A DNA stretch of 64,000 bases. It comes from Bacteroidia bacterium (lineage in GTDB: Bacteria; Bacteroidota; Bacteroidia; NS11-12g; UBA9320). A model generated the notes under the pieces. That model made no database searches. It saw nothing but the letters and a program-made list of their open reading frames with translations, and was not told the DNA's origin. The DNA is taken from positions 27,168 to 91,167 of the forward strand of contig JADLGN010000015.1 of assembly GCA_020849295.1 (NCBI GenBank). The letters run 5' to 3'. Made by a program: the position numbers and the translations under genes. The stretch's first letter is position 1. Every line of letters starts with the position of its first letter. This document shows positions 45,489-53,124 of this stretch, piece by piece.

Positions 45489-46255
45489 TTATTTTTTCCA
45501 ATTACCAAACTTTTTGCTCGCCTCGCCGTAAACTAAAACATCGTTGCTAAATTTTTTGTCATTGGAAGTTTGTCAAAAAGCAATCTCATCATTCGGGACT
45601 TCATCATGTTGAAACGAATTTGTCTGTAATGAATTTCACTATCGTTTCTCATTTCTAACTCTGCAAGATTTGTCCCTTCATATTTAAAAATTACTTTTTG
45701 CTCTGGAACTTGATTTGCTGAACGGGCTTGTGAATTTTCTACATTAACAGCATCTGCGAAAACTCTTACCACATCTTTGTTTGCAAATACATGATAAATA
45801 TTTTCGTGCCTTACAGTGAGATAATTTACTTCTCCAGCATTGAACATTGATTTGTTTATGAAACTTCTCACTCTTCTTTTTTCTTGCAGAAGTTCAGCAA
45901 GTTGTCTCATTGGTATTCTGCAACGCTGCTTTGCAGCATTTTTATTTTTCTGATATTCGTTGAAGTCAGTCGGAAATGCTTAAATGCACTTTACAAGTAG
46001 CTGTCCAATGCCATTCATACTTTGAAACACATCGTCTTCAAATGCTCTTTTTCCGTAAAGAAATATTTGCCACTTTTTGTTTCCACTTTTCAGTGAATGA
46101 GTATCACCGTCAGGATCAACAACATCCTTTTTTGCCGCCTGATTATTTCTGTAATCGCTTTCAAGTCCGATGAGCATTGCGAATTCAAAAGCATCATCGT
46201 GTCCTTGCTGTCTTACTTTTCGTGCATCTTCACTTGATAGTCCTCTTTTTGCCAT
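45489..46255 (-). pseudogene. Type II restriction endonuclease, degraded by a nonsense codon and a frameshift
   Basis: One frame starts at ATG 46255 and runs to the stop TAA at 45980-45982 (after GQLLVKCI). It continues open in the same frame (AFPTDFNEYQKNK, RIPMRQLAELL, FINKSMFNAGEVNYLTV). Near 45550, at a short A/T run, the frame is lost; the next frame supplies a plausible end (FSNDVLVYGEASKKFGNWKK) with a stop at 45489-45491. A catalytic-looking DPDGDTHSLKSG lies in the first part. It overlaps the start of the adenine methylase by 26 bases, so it is the decayed nuclease of a restriction-modification pair. Specificity is unknown. Confidence 0.75.
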
Positions 46256-47282
46256 TTAAATTAGTGGTGGTTGGTAATTTGTAAATTAAAAGTTCGTGTG
46301 ATTTTTTCACATGACTTCCGTTGTTGTCACGCAAACGGTTTTCGCCAATCCTTGTGTCGCCTTGGCTCAAAGTATATTGCCATGAGGGAGTTTGGAAAGG
46401 CAAACCTTTATACCACTCTCTAATTGTGCTGCAGTCGTTGTAAGATAATATGAAACCGCCTTTGTGATTGAGAAGCAAATCTCTTAATCTGTCGTGGCGA
46501 AATCCTTTATGATGAATTGGAAAATTTCTGTGTGGGTAAAGACCGATGAAAGTTTTGCTGTCACCGTCCAAATAATAGGGTGGGTCACAATAGAAAAAGT
46601 CGTTTGGATATTTTTCGAACACTTCCTCAAAGTCTAACATGTCAACGGAGATATTTCGCAATTTTAATTTCCGTGATTTCTCAATCATTGTTTTGTAGCG
46701 TTCCTCTTGCAAATAAACCGAAGATGGCCACCCTAAAAAATGTGGTCCGTATGAAGTATTGTAATTGAAATAAAAAAGTGCTGCAAGTTCAAGCTTGCTT
46801 TTTATTGTTCCTTTACCGTTTAGCATTCCAACTTCCTTATTCCAATTTTCTTTCATGATTTTTTTTACTTCTAGAAAACCTTCTCTAGTAGGTTTGTATT
46901 TTCTCAAATACTTATACATTTCTTCAGGTTGCGAAAATTGATGTTGCCAATAATTTACAAGCATGTCAAAAATGTCAAATCCTTTTACTTCAAGGTCAAG
47001 TTCTTTTGCACATGCAATTTCAAATGAGCCCCCACCGAAGAAAGGTGATATAATTCTTTTCAAATTGTTGGGCAATAATTCAACTATTAGACCTACTGCC
47101 AAAGTTTTTCCACCTGCGTAGCGCAAAGGTGTCCCACCTGCATAACGCTTATATTTCTGCTTACCCGAAGGGCTACGCAACCGTTCTAAAAATGCTTCTT
47201 TTTTAAGTTGGAAATTACTTTTAATTTCTGTGTTATTGAAAATTTTTAATTGAATATTTGGTTCTTTTACTAAAAATGACAT
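46230..47282 (-). CDS. DNA adenine-N6 methyltransferase (D12 class, Dam-like)
   Basis: The ATG at 47282 gives 350 residues (a TTG three codons earlier is possible). The SAM-binding site is TPLRYAGGK with SPFFGGGSFEIACA. The catalytic motif is DPPY in FFYCDPPYYLDGD. It methylates adenine in DNA and would protect against the neighbouring nuclease. No frame damage is seen here, unlike the nuclease. It begins the two-gene unit and its 3' end overlaps the nuclease start by 26 bases. The recognition site cannot be deduced. Confidence 0.9.
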   Translation of the reverse strand: MSFLVKEPNIQLKIFNNTEIKSNFQLKKEAFLERLRSPSGKQKYKRYAGGTPLRYAGGKTLAVGLIVELLPNNLKRIISPFFGGGSFEIACAKELDLEVKGFDIFDMLVNYWQHQFSQPEEMYKYLRKYKPTREGFLEVKKIMKENWNKEVGMLNGKGTIKSKLELAALFYFNYNTSYGPHFLGWPSSVYLQEERYKTMIEKSRKLKLRNISVDMLDFEEVFEKYPNDFFYCDPPYYLDGDSKTFIGLYPHRNFPIHHKGFRHDRLRDLLLNHKGGFILSYNDCSTIREWYKGLPFQTPSWQYTLSQGDTRIGENRLRDNNGSHVKKSHELLIYKLPTTTNLNGKKRTIK

Positions 47283-47535
47283 TTTAAACAAATTTGAAAA
47301 TTTATTTTATTTCAAAAGTAGTTTTTGCAGAGAATATTTGATGGTATTTTGTAATTAAGTTTTGAACAAAATTAAATTGTCAAAACACCAAAATTTCAAA
47401 ATAAAAATTACAAAAAAAAATTAAAGAATTCAAATTAATTGGTTTCTCAATATAAATTATTTTTAAATCCAATTTAAATCACATTTTTTTAAAAAAAATT
47501 AAAATTTGTAATTAAAGACTAAAAAATTAATAGTG

Positions 47536-47543
47536 TAATTTTG
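47536..47543 (+). promoter_or_regulatory. -7 box (TAATTTTG) for the acetyltransferase-galE unit
   Basis: An exact TAnnTTTG match 19 bases before the ATG at 47563, in a 280-base intergenic region that otherwise shows only AT-rich sequence. Confidence 0.5.
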
Positions 47544-47562
47544 AAGAAATTTATAATAATTA

Positions 47563-48147
47563 ATGAGTTTAGAAAATAAGTATTTTTGCCATCCTTCATC
47601 GTATATTGACGAAGGGTGTACTATTGGAGAGGGCAGTAAAATCTGGCATTTTTGCCATATTATGAAAAATTCAATAATAGGCAAAAACTGCAATATTGGG
47701 CAAAATGTTGTTATATCTCCCGAAGTAATTTTGGGAAACAATGTAAAAATTCAAAACAATGTAAGTGTTTATACCGGAGTTTCATGTGATGATGATGTAT
47801 TTCTCGGTCCAAGTATGGTTTTTACAAACGTAATTAATCCCCGAAGTGCGGTAAACAGGAGGGACAGCTATCTTAAAACTCATGTTGGCAAAGGTGCAAG
47901 TATTGGGGCTAATGCTACAATTGTATGCGGAAATAATATAGGAAAATATTCATTTATAGGTGCAGGTGCAGTTGTAACCAAAGATGTACCAGACTATGCC
48001 CTTTTAGTTGGAAATCCGGCAAGACAAATAGGATGGATAAGTGAATATGGTCATAGACTTGAATTTGATAATAATTTTATTGCGGTATGCAATGAAAGTG
48101 GCCAAAAATATAAACTAGAAAACGGAAAGGTTGCAAGAATTTCTTAA
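47563..48147 (+). CDS. Hexapeptide-repeat sugar N-acetyltransferase (WbpD/WlbB-like)
   Basis: The 194-residue left-handed beta-helix protein has [LIV]GxxxxI hexapeptide turns throughout ([20 protein letters not shown], then [20 protein letters not shown]). The closest pattern is to UDP-2-acetamido-3-amino-glucuronate N-acetyltransferases used for O-antigen and surface sugars. It transfers acetyl from acetyl-CoA. It starts a unit with galE, eight bases downstream. The exact sugar acceptor is uncertain. Confidence 0.85.
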   Translation: MSLENKYFCHPSSYIDEGCTIGEGSKIWHFCHIMKNSIIGKNCNIGQNVVISPEVILGNNVKIQNNVSVYTGVSCDDDVFLGPSMVFTNVINPRSAVNRRDSYLKTHVGKGASIGANATIVCGNNIGKYSFIGAGAVVTKDVPDYALLVGNPARQIGWISEYGHRLEFDNNFIAVCNESGQKYKLENGKVARIS

Positions 48148-48155
48148 TTTTTAAT

Positions 48156-49166
48156 ATGAGCAGTAAAAATATATTAGTTACCGGTGGGCTTGGTTTTATT
48201 GGTAGCCATACAGTTGTAGAACTAATTAATGCAGGATATTTTCCAATAATTATTGATAATCTTAGCAATTCTGATTTAAAAGTTTTAGATGGTATTGAAA
48301 AAATAACAGGTAAAAAACCTGTTTTTTATAATTTAGATATTTTGCAAACCGATGATTTAGAAAAAATATTAAATGTAAACAATATTAGTTCGGTAATTCA
48401 TTTTGCAGCTTACAAAGCAGTTGGTGAATCAGTTGAAAAGCCATTAGATTATTATTACAACAATGTTTCAGGAATTATTTCACTGCTTAAAGCTATGCAA
48501 AATAGCAATGTAAAGAATATTATATTTTCTTCGAGTTGTACAGTATATGGACAGGCGGCAGACTTGCCTGTTACGGAAAGAACGCCATTAATAAAAGCTG
48601 AATCGCCTTATGGTAATACTAAAAAAATATGCGAAGAAATTTTATACGATTTTTCAAAAACCGGAAATGTAAAAGTGGTTTCATTAAGATATTTTAATCC
48701 TGCAGGAGCTCACAAAAGTTCATTAATTGGCGAACTCCCTTTAGGAATTCCTAATAACCTTATTCCATATATTACACAAACTGCTGCCGGATTAAGAAAT
48801 ATACTTACCATTTTCGGAAATAACTATAATACACCAGACGGAACTTGTATTCGCGATTATATACATGTTGTTGACCTTGCTTTGGCACATGTAAAATCAG
48901 TAGAATTTATTAATAAGTTTACAGATAATTATGAAGTTTTTAATATAGGAACAGGTAAGGGAACTTCTGTACTCGAAATTGTAAATACATTTGAAAATAT
49001 AAATTTTGTAAAGTTAAATTATTCAATAGGAGAAAGACGCAAGGGAGATATTGAACAAATTTGGGCAGACTGTAAAAAAGCAAATTCATTATTAGGTTGG
49101 GAAGCTAAACTCGATATAAGTGATATAGTAAAAGATGCATGGAATTGGCAGAAACAGTTAGATTAG
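48156..49166 (+). CDS. galE: UDP-glucose 4-epimerase
   Basis: The 336-residue extended SDR has the NAD site TGGLGFIGSHTV and the catalytic YGNTK with the upstream Ser-rich SSSCTVYG. It ends with the GalE-type TGKGTSVLEIV, GERRKGDIEQIWADCKKAN and LGWEAK segments. It interconverts UDP-glucose and UDP-galactose for surface polysaccharide and galactose use. It is the second gene of the acetyltransferase unit. Confidence 0.92.
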   Translation: MSSKNILVTGGLGFIGSHTVVELINAGYFPIIIDNLSNSDLKVLDGIEKITGKKPVFYNLDILQTDDLEKILNVNNISSVIHFAAYKAVGESVEKPLDYYYNNVSGIISLLKAMQNSNVKNIIFSSSCTVYGQAADLPVTERTPLIKAESPYGNTKKICEEILYDFSKTGNVKVVSLRYFNPAGAHKSSLIGELPLGIPNNLIPYITQTAAGLRNILTIFGNNYNTPDGTCIRDYIHVVDLALAHVKSVEFINKFTDNYEVFNIGTGKGTSVLEIVNTFENINFVKLNYSIGERRKGDIEQIWADCKKANSLLGWEAKLDISDIVKDAWNWQKQLD

Positions 49167-49178
49167 GATTTTTTTTGT

Positions 49179-49186
49179 TATGTTTG
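49179..49186 (+). promoter_or_regulatory. -7 box (TATGTTTG) for the PspC gene
   Basis: An exact consensus match 22 bases before the ATG at 49209. It nearly abuts the galE stop codon. Confidence 0.5.
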
Positions 49187-49208
49187 AAATTTAAAATTGC
49201 AGCCAAAA

Positions 49209-49649
49209 ATGAAAAGTACTTTACAGAGAGATGTAAAAAATAAGGTAATTGCGGGAGTTTGTTCCGGATTGGGCAACTATTTCAAACTTGACCCTGTATT
49301 TTTTCGTTTATTTTTTTTAATTATAATGTTTTATGGCGGCGGAGGATTGCTATTATATATTTTACTTTGGATACTTTTGCCACAAGCAGAGTATAGTTGG
49401 AATACCTCAACATTAAATACAGAAAATACTAAGGAAGAAATTAAAACCGATTCAACTGACACAACTAATGTTCCAATTGCATTATTACTCCTTTCGGCAG
49501 GAATATTATTGCTAATAAACAATATTGTTCCGGGATTCAACCTGAAAAAATTGTGGCCAATTATATTAATTGTAATAGGAGTTGGAATAATTTTAGGCTA
49601 TAACAAAGATAAAAATTCAAAAAATAATCAACAAAATATAAATGAATAA
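49209..49649 (+). CDS. PspC-domain membrane protein
   Basis: From ATG 49209 the product is 146 residues (a TTG at 49197 is possible). The N-terminal PspC domain (about 4-62) has RDVKNKVIAGVCSGLGNYF and a glycine-rich membrane segment. A linker and two further membrane segments with the DUF5668-like LKKLWPIILIVIGVGIIL end follow. PspC proteins sense envelope stress at the inner membrane. The next small membrane gene starts eight bases inside it. Confidence 0.88.
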   Translation: MKSTLQRDVKNKVIAGVCSGLGNYFKLDPVFFRLFFLIIMFYGGGGLLLYILLWILLPQAEYSWNTSTLNTENTKEEIKTDSTDTTNVPIALLLLSAGILLLINNIVPGFNLKKLWPIILIVIGVGIILGYNKDKNSKNNQQNINE

Positions 49650-49917
49650 CTCAAATTACACTTTTGGATTTGTTTTAGTTTTGGCAGGTGGATTACTTCT
49701 GTTGAATAATTTTAATTTACTCGAAATTAACATAAATGAAGTATTGAAATTCTGGCCACTTTTGTTAGTTTACACAGGTCTTGCATTTTTAGTTAAAAAC
49801 CAAAAAGGATGGGCACTTGCTCTTGCAATGCTTATTATTACAGCAATATCGGTTGGAATATATATTTTTTTTAATAAAATGGGAAATGAAATACCATTTA
49901 TTAATAATATAACCTGA
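49642..49917 (+). CDS. Small membrane protein with LiaI/LiaF-like transmembrane segments
   Basis: The 91-residue protein has three hydrophobic segments, including the repeated pattern LVLAGGLLLLNNFNLLE and LKFWPLLLVYTGLAFL, which resembles LiaF-type transmembrane modules. It overlaps the PspC gene by eight bases. Co-translation with PspC suggests an envelope-stress partner; this is inferred from context. Confidence 0.75.
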   Translation: MNNSNYTFGFVLVLAGGLLLLNNFNLLEININEVLKFWPLLLVYTGLAFLVKNQKGWALALAMLIITAISVGIYIFFNKMGNEIPFINNIT

Positions 49918-49919
49918 AA

Positions 49920-50939
49920 TTAAATCCAGATTTTAGTTCCTTCGCTACAGTTGCTACATATATCAATTTTCTTACGCGATTTGAAAATAGAATTTCTAAA
50001 TTGATTATATTTTTCACTCCGCCAAATTAGCTCAAAATTACTTTTTACAATATTACCTAATTTATATTTGGCATCTTTATCAAAACAACAAGGGCATACA
50101 TCTCCATCCCAAGTAATTACACAACCTTGCCACATTCTCCAGCAATGATTCATAAGATTATTTTTAATTATTATTTCATTGCCTTTTTCATATCTTGAAT
50201 ACTTAGTGTTTTGTGGTATTAATTCAAAATTTGTATTGTTTGTAATATAAACCTGTGCTGTTTTAATATTCAGCCTGTCAACATTATATTTTTTTGCCAT
50301 TTTTTTTATGGTTTCAATTTCGTGTTCATTATGTCTGAAAACAATAAATTGCCATATTATAAAAGGAGTTGTACTTCTTAATACTTTTTTGGCATTAATA
50401 AGATTTGCTGTACCATCAAGAACCTTATTTAAATTACCACCTTTTCTGTACTTTATATATGTTTCATTACTTACCCCGTCTATAGATATAATAATTCTGT
50501 CAAGCCCTGATTTTACAATTTCATCTGCAAGTTTTTTATTAATAAAATGAGCATTTGAGCTTGTAGAAGTGTATATTTTGGCATCAGAAGCATATTTTAC
50601 CATTTTGCAAAAATCTTTGTTCAGAAATGGTTCACCCTGAAAATATAAGTTTAAATAAATTAGTTTTTTTTTAAACTGATCTATAATATTAATAAAATTT
50701 TCATAAGATAGCATACCTGTTGGGCGATTAAAACTTCTTAATCCGCTAGGACATTCAGGGCATTGCAAATTGCAAGATGTTGTTGGCTCTATACTTACCG
50801 AAAAAGGCATACCTTTATGACAGCTTTTTCTTTTTATTCTGGAATAATAGTAAGAAAACAGTAATTGAACAAAATTAGTAATTTTAAAAAAACTCAGTTT
50901 TGATATAAAATTAAAAACATCATTCAAATTTTTGTACAT
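49920..50939 (-). CDS. Radical SAM protein with a C-terminal SPASM domain
   Basis: The 339-residue protein has the radical SAM CxxxCxxC (TSCNLQCPEC, Cys56, Cys60 and Cys63) for a 4Fe-4S cluster. A C-terminal SPASM region is rich in cysteine (CWRMWQGC, VCPCCFDKD, ICSNC). Such proteins use S-adenosylmethionine for radical chemistry, often modifying peptides or sugars. No precursor-peptide gene was found adjacent, so the substrate is unknown. It converges on the small membrane gene with a two-base gap. Confidence 0.87.
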   Translation of the reverse strand: MYKNLNDVFNFISKLSFFKITNFVQLLFSYYYSRIKRKSCHKGMPFSVSIEPTTSCNLQCPECPSGLRSFNRPTGMLSYENFINIIDQFKKKLIYLNLYFQGEPFLNKDFCKMVKYASDAKIYTSTSSNAHFINKKLADEIVKSGLDRIIISIDGVSNETYIKYRKGGNLNKVLDGTANLINAKKVLRSTTPFIIWQFIVFRHNEHEIETIKKMAKKYNVDRLNIKTAQVYITNNTNFELIPQNTKYSRYEKGNEIIIKNNLMNHCWRMWQGCVITWDGDVCPCCFDKDAKYKLGNIVKSNFELIWRSEKYNQFRNSIFKSRKKIDICSNCSEGTKIWI

Positions 50940-50953
50940 AAATTATTAAATTA

Positions 50954-50961
50954 CAAAAATA
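50954..50961 (-). promoter_or_regulatory. -7 box (TATTTTTG) for the radical SAM gene
   Basis: The minus strand reads TATTTTTG, an exact consensus match, 14 bases before the ATG at 50939. Confidence 0.45.
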
Positions 50962-51071
50962 GATTAGAATTACAGTTTGGATTAGTAAAAAAAAATAAAA
51001 AAATTTTTAAAACATTTTACTTGAATTTGGTGTTTATATAGTAAAACAAAAAATATAGAATAATAAAAAAG

Positions 51072-51707
51072 ATGTTAGTAGGGAAAAAAGCACCATATTT
51101 TAAAGCAGATGCATTAGTAAAAGGACAATTTGTAGAAAATTTTTCACTTGAGCAATATGAAGGTAAACAACATGTAATTTTCTTTTTCTACCCTCTTGAT
51201 TTTACATTTGTGTGCCCCACAGAACTTATTGCTTTCCAAAGAAGAATTCAAGAATTTGAAGCAAAAAACTGTGCAGTAGTTGGATGTTCGGTAGATTCTA
51301 AATTTAGCCATTGGGCATGGGTTAATACACCGCAAAAAAGTGGCGGAATACAAGGTGTAGAATATCCATTAGTAGCTGATATTAATAAAACAATATCATT
51401 GAACTACGAAGTACTTGCCGGGCATTATGATATTGACGAAATTGGAAATGATATATGGGTAGGAAACAACGGAGCAAATGCAGTAGCATATAGAGGTTTG
51501 TTTCTTATTGATAAAAAAGGAATAGTAAGACATTGCATAGTTAATGATTTGCCACTTGGCAGAAGCATTGATGAAGCATTGAGAATGTTAACCGCACTTC
51601 AGTTTAATGAAGAGTTTGGCGAAGTTTGCCCGGCAGACTGGAACGAAGGTAAAGATGCCTTTAAAGGAAATGCCGAAGGAGTTGCAGGTTATTTATCTAC
51701 GCACTAA
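51072..51707 (+). CDS. Typical 2-Cys peroxiredoxin (AhpC/Prx1-type)
   Basis: The 211-residue protein has peroxidatic Cys48 (FTFVCPTELIAF) and resolving Cys186 (GEVCPADW), with the Prx1-type C-terminal tail. It reduces hydrogen peroxide and organic peroxides. No ahpF or thioredoxin reductase gene is adjacent. It is a single-gene unit ending in a clear terminator. Confidence 0.95.
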   Translation: MLVGKKAPYFKADALVKGQFVENFSLEQYEGKQHVIFFFYPLDFTFVCPTELIAFQRRIQEFEAKNCAVVGCSVDSKFSHWAWVNTPQKSGGIQGVEYPLVADINKTISLNYEVLAGHYDIDEIGNDIWVGNNGANAVAYRGLFLIDKKGIVRHCIVNDLPLGRSIDEALRMLTALQFNEEFGEVCPADWNEGKDAFKGNAEGVAGYLSTH

Positions 51708-51734
51708 AAGGGTTTTTAGGTTTTTCATAATTTG

Positions 51735-51769
51735 GGCACAGTGCTTTATGCATTGTGCCTTTTTTTTAT
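51735..51769 (+). terminator. Rho-independent terminator after the peroxiredoxin gene
   Basis: A ten-base-pair stem (GGCACAGTGC paired with GCATTGTGCC, one G-T pair) with a five-base loop is followed by a run of nine T. It begins 28 bases after the stop codon. Confidence 0.88.
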
Positions 51770-51815
51770 TGAATTGTTTAATATGTTTTTTTAAGTTAAA
51801 GATTAATTTTTAAAG

Positions 51816-51823
51816 TAAATTTG
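51816..51823 (+). promoter_or_regulatory. -7 box (TAAATTTG) for the ccm operon
   Basis: An exact TAnnTTTG match. The first in-frame TTG of ccmC (51821) lies inside this box, so it cannot be the start if the promoter is used. The TTG at 51839 is then the likely start, with a leader of about ten bases. Confidence 0.5.
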
Positions 51824-51838
51824 CCACAAAAAAATACT

Positions 51839-52516
51839 TTGATTTATTCAAACTGGTGGAAATATGCAGGTGCAGCATTGGTGCTGTATTCTTTGATAGG
51901 AGGACTTCTTTTTGTAAATCCAAATAATCTATTGTTTTTAGATGAAACAGTTAGAAATCTTAATTACCATGTGCCAATGTGGTTTGCTATGATTTCACTA
52001 CTTTGCATTTCTGTGGCAAACAGTATAATGTATTTAAAAACTTTTAATCCCAAATTTGATATTATAGCATCAAAAAGCGCTGAAGTAGCAGTGTTTTTTG
52101 GCATAATGGGATTAGCTACCGGTTCGTTTTGGGCAAAATTCAGTTGGGGTACATGGTGGACTACAGACTATAAACTAAATGGTGCAGCAATAGGAGAATT
52201 AATTTATTTTGCTTACTTAATACTAAGAAATTCTGTAGAAGAACAAAATAAAAAGGCAAGACTTTCTGCTGTTTACAGCATTTTTGCATTTCCATTATTT
52301 ATAGTATTTATTATAGTATTGCCCAAACTTGCCAGCAATTCTATGCATCCAGGAAGTGGAGATACAGTTGGGTTTAATAAATATCCGCTAAACAATAATT
52401 TGAGAATGACTTTTTATCCGGCAATTTTGGGATGGATAGCAATTTCATGGTGGATTACTACTTTATTAATAAGAATAGAAAATTTAAAATCAATAGAAAA
52501 TACAGATGAAAATTAA
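51839..52516 (+). CDS. ccmC: Cytochrome c maturation protein CcmC (CcsA-family heme handling)
   Basis: The 225-residue membrane protein has six predicted membrane segments and the tryptophan-rich heme-handling loop (FSWGTWWTTDYKLNG). The frame opens at TTG 51821, but that codon overlaps the promoter box, so TTG 51839 is preferred (Met-Ile-Tyr-Ser-Asn). It delivers heme to CcmE at the outer face of the inner membrane. Genes ccmD, ccmE and ccmF follow in the same direction. No ccmA or ccmB is seen here. Confidence 0.85.
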   Translation: MIYSNWWKYAGAALVLYSLIGGLLFVNPNNLLFLDETVRNLNYHVPMWFAMISLLCISVANSIMYLKTFNPKFDIIASKSAEVAVFFGIMGLATGSFWAKFSWGTWWTTDYKLNGAAIGELIYFAYLILRNSVEEQNKKARLSAVYSIFAFPLFIVFIIVLPKLASNSMHPGSGDTVGFNKYPLNNNLRMTFYPAILGWIAISWWITTLLIRIENLKSIENTDEN

Positions 52517-52727
52517 ATTATTAATTTTAATGCTTTTAGGTCTTGTGTCACATAACATGTTTGCACAAACTACCGAAAATCCATTTTACAGCAATGGTAA
52601 AATTTATGTTGTGGTAGCTGTTATATCAATAATTTTTACAGGAATAATTATTTTTTTAATCAGGATTGATAGAAAACTTAAAAAGACAGAAAAAGAAATT
52701 AATAAAAAAAATCAGCATAAAGATTAA
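52506..52727 (+). CDS. CcmD-like small membrane protein
   Basis: The 73-residue protein has an N-terminal signal-like segment, one membrane helix (VVVAVISIIFTGIIIFLIRID) and a basic tail (RKLKKTEKEINKKNQ). Size, topology and position between ccmC and ccmE match CcmD, which helps release heme-loaded CcmE. It overlaps ccmC by 11 bases. The sequence itself is too short for a firm family call. Confidence 0.78.
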   Translation: MKIKLLILMLLGLVSHNMFAQTTENPFYSNGKIYVVVAVISIIFTGIIIFLIRIDRKLKKTEKEINKKNQHKD

Positions 52728-52734
52728 TTAGTAA

Positions 52735-53124
52735 ATGAAAACCATTAATATAATAATACTAATTGTAATTGCAGTTTCAATAGCAATATTTGTTAGTGTT
52801 TACAATGATAGTAGCATGTATGTAGATTTTAATACAGCTAAAAATAATCCGGGCAAAGAATACCATATCGTAGGGATGTTAAACCGTGACAAACCTATGG
52901 TGTATAATCCTGAAAGCAATCCAAACCATTTTGAATTTTATCTAAAAGATTCTTTAGGAGCCGAAGTAAAAGTCATATACAGTGAACCAAAACCAGCAGA
53001 TTTTGACAGAAGCGACAAAGTAGTAGTTATTGGAAAATTTAATGATGCCGAAGGTGATTTTATTGCACAAAAAATTCTTTTAAAATGCCCTTCGAAGTAT
53101 GAGGGGAAAGAAACTGTAAAATGA
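52735..53124 (+). CDS. ccmE: Heme chaperone CcmE, CxxxY variant
   Basis: The 129-residue protein has one N-terminal membrane helix and a CcmE OB fold (GKEYHIVGMLNRD, FEFYLKDS, VVVIGKFNDAEGDFIAQKILLKCPSKY). In E. coli CcmE the heme-binding His lies in HxxxY near the end. Here the same place reads CPSKY, that is Cys118 and Tyr122. The CxxxY form is known from archaea and some bacteria. It carries heme from CcmC to CcmF. It overlaps ccmF by four bases. Confidence 0.93.
   Translation: MKTINIIILIVIAVSIAIFVSVYNDSSMYVDFNTAKNNPGKEYHIVGMLNRDKPMVYNPESNPNHFEFYLKDSLGAEVKVIYSEPKPADFDRSDKVVVIGKFNDAEGDFIAQKILLKCPSKYEGKETVK

Noticed and set aside
49920..50939. Radical SAM/SPASM gene as part of a peptide natural-product cluster
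   Set aside because: No short precursor-peptide frame, transporter or maturation protease was found beside it.
51821..51838. TTG at 51821 as the ccmC start
   Set aside because: It lies inside the exact -7 promoter box at 51816-51823, so the next in-frame TTG at 51839 is preferred.
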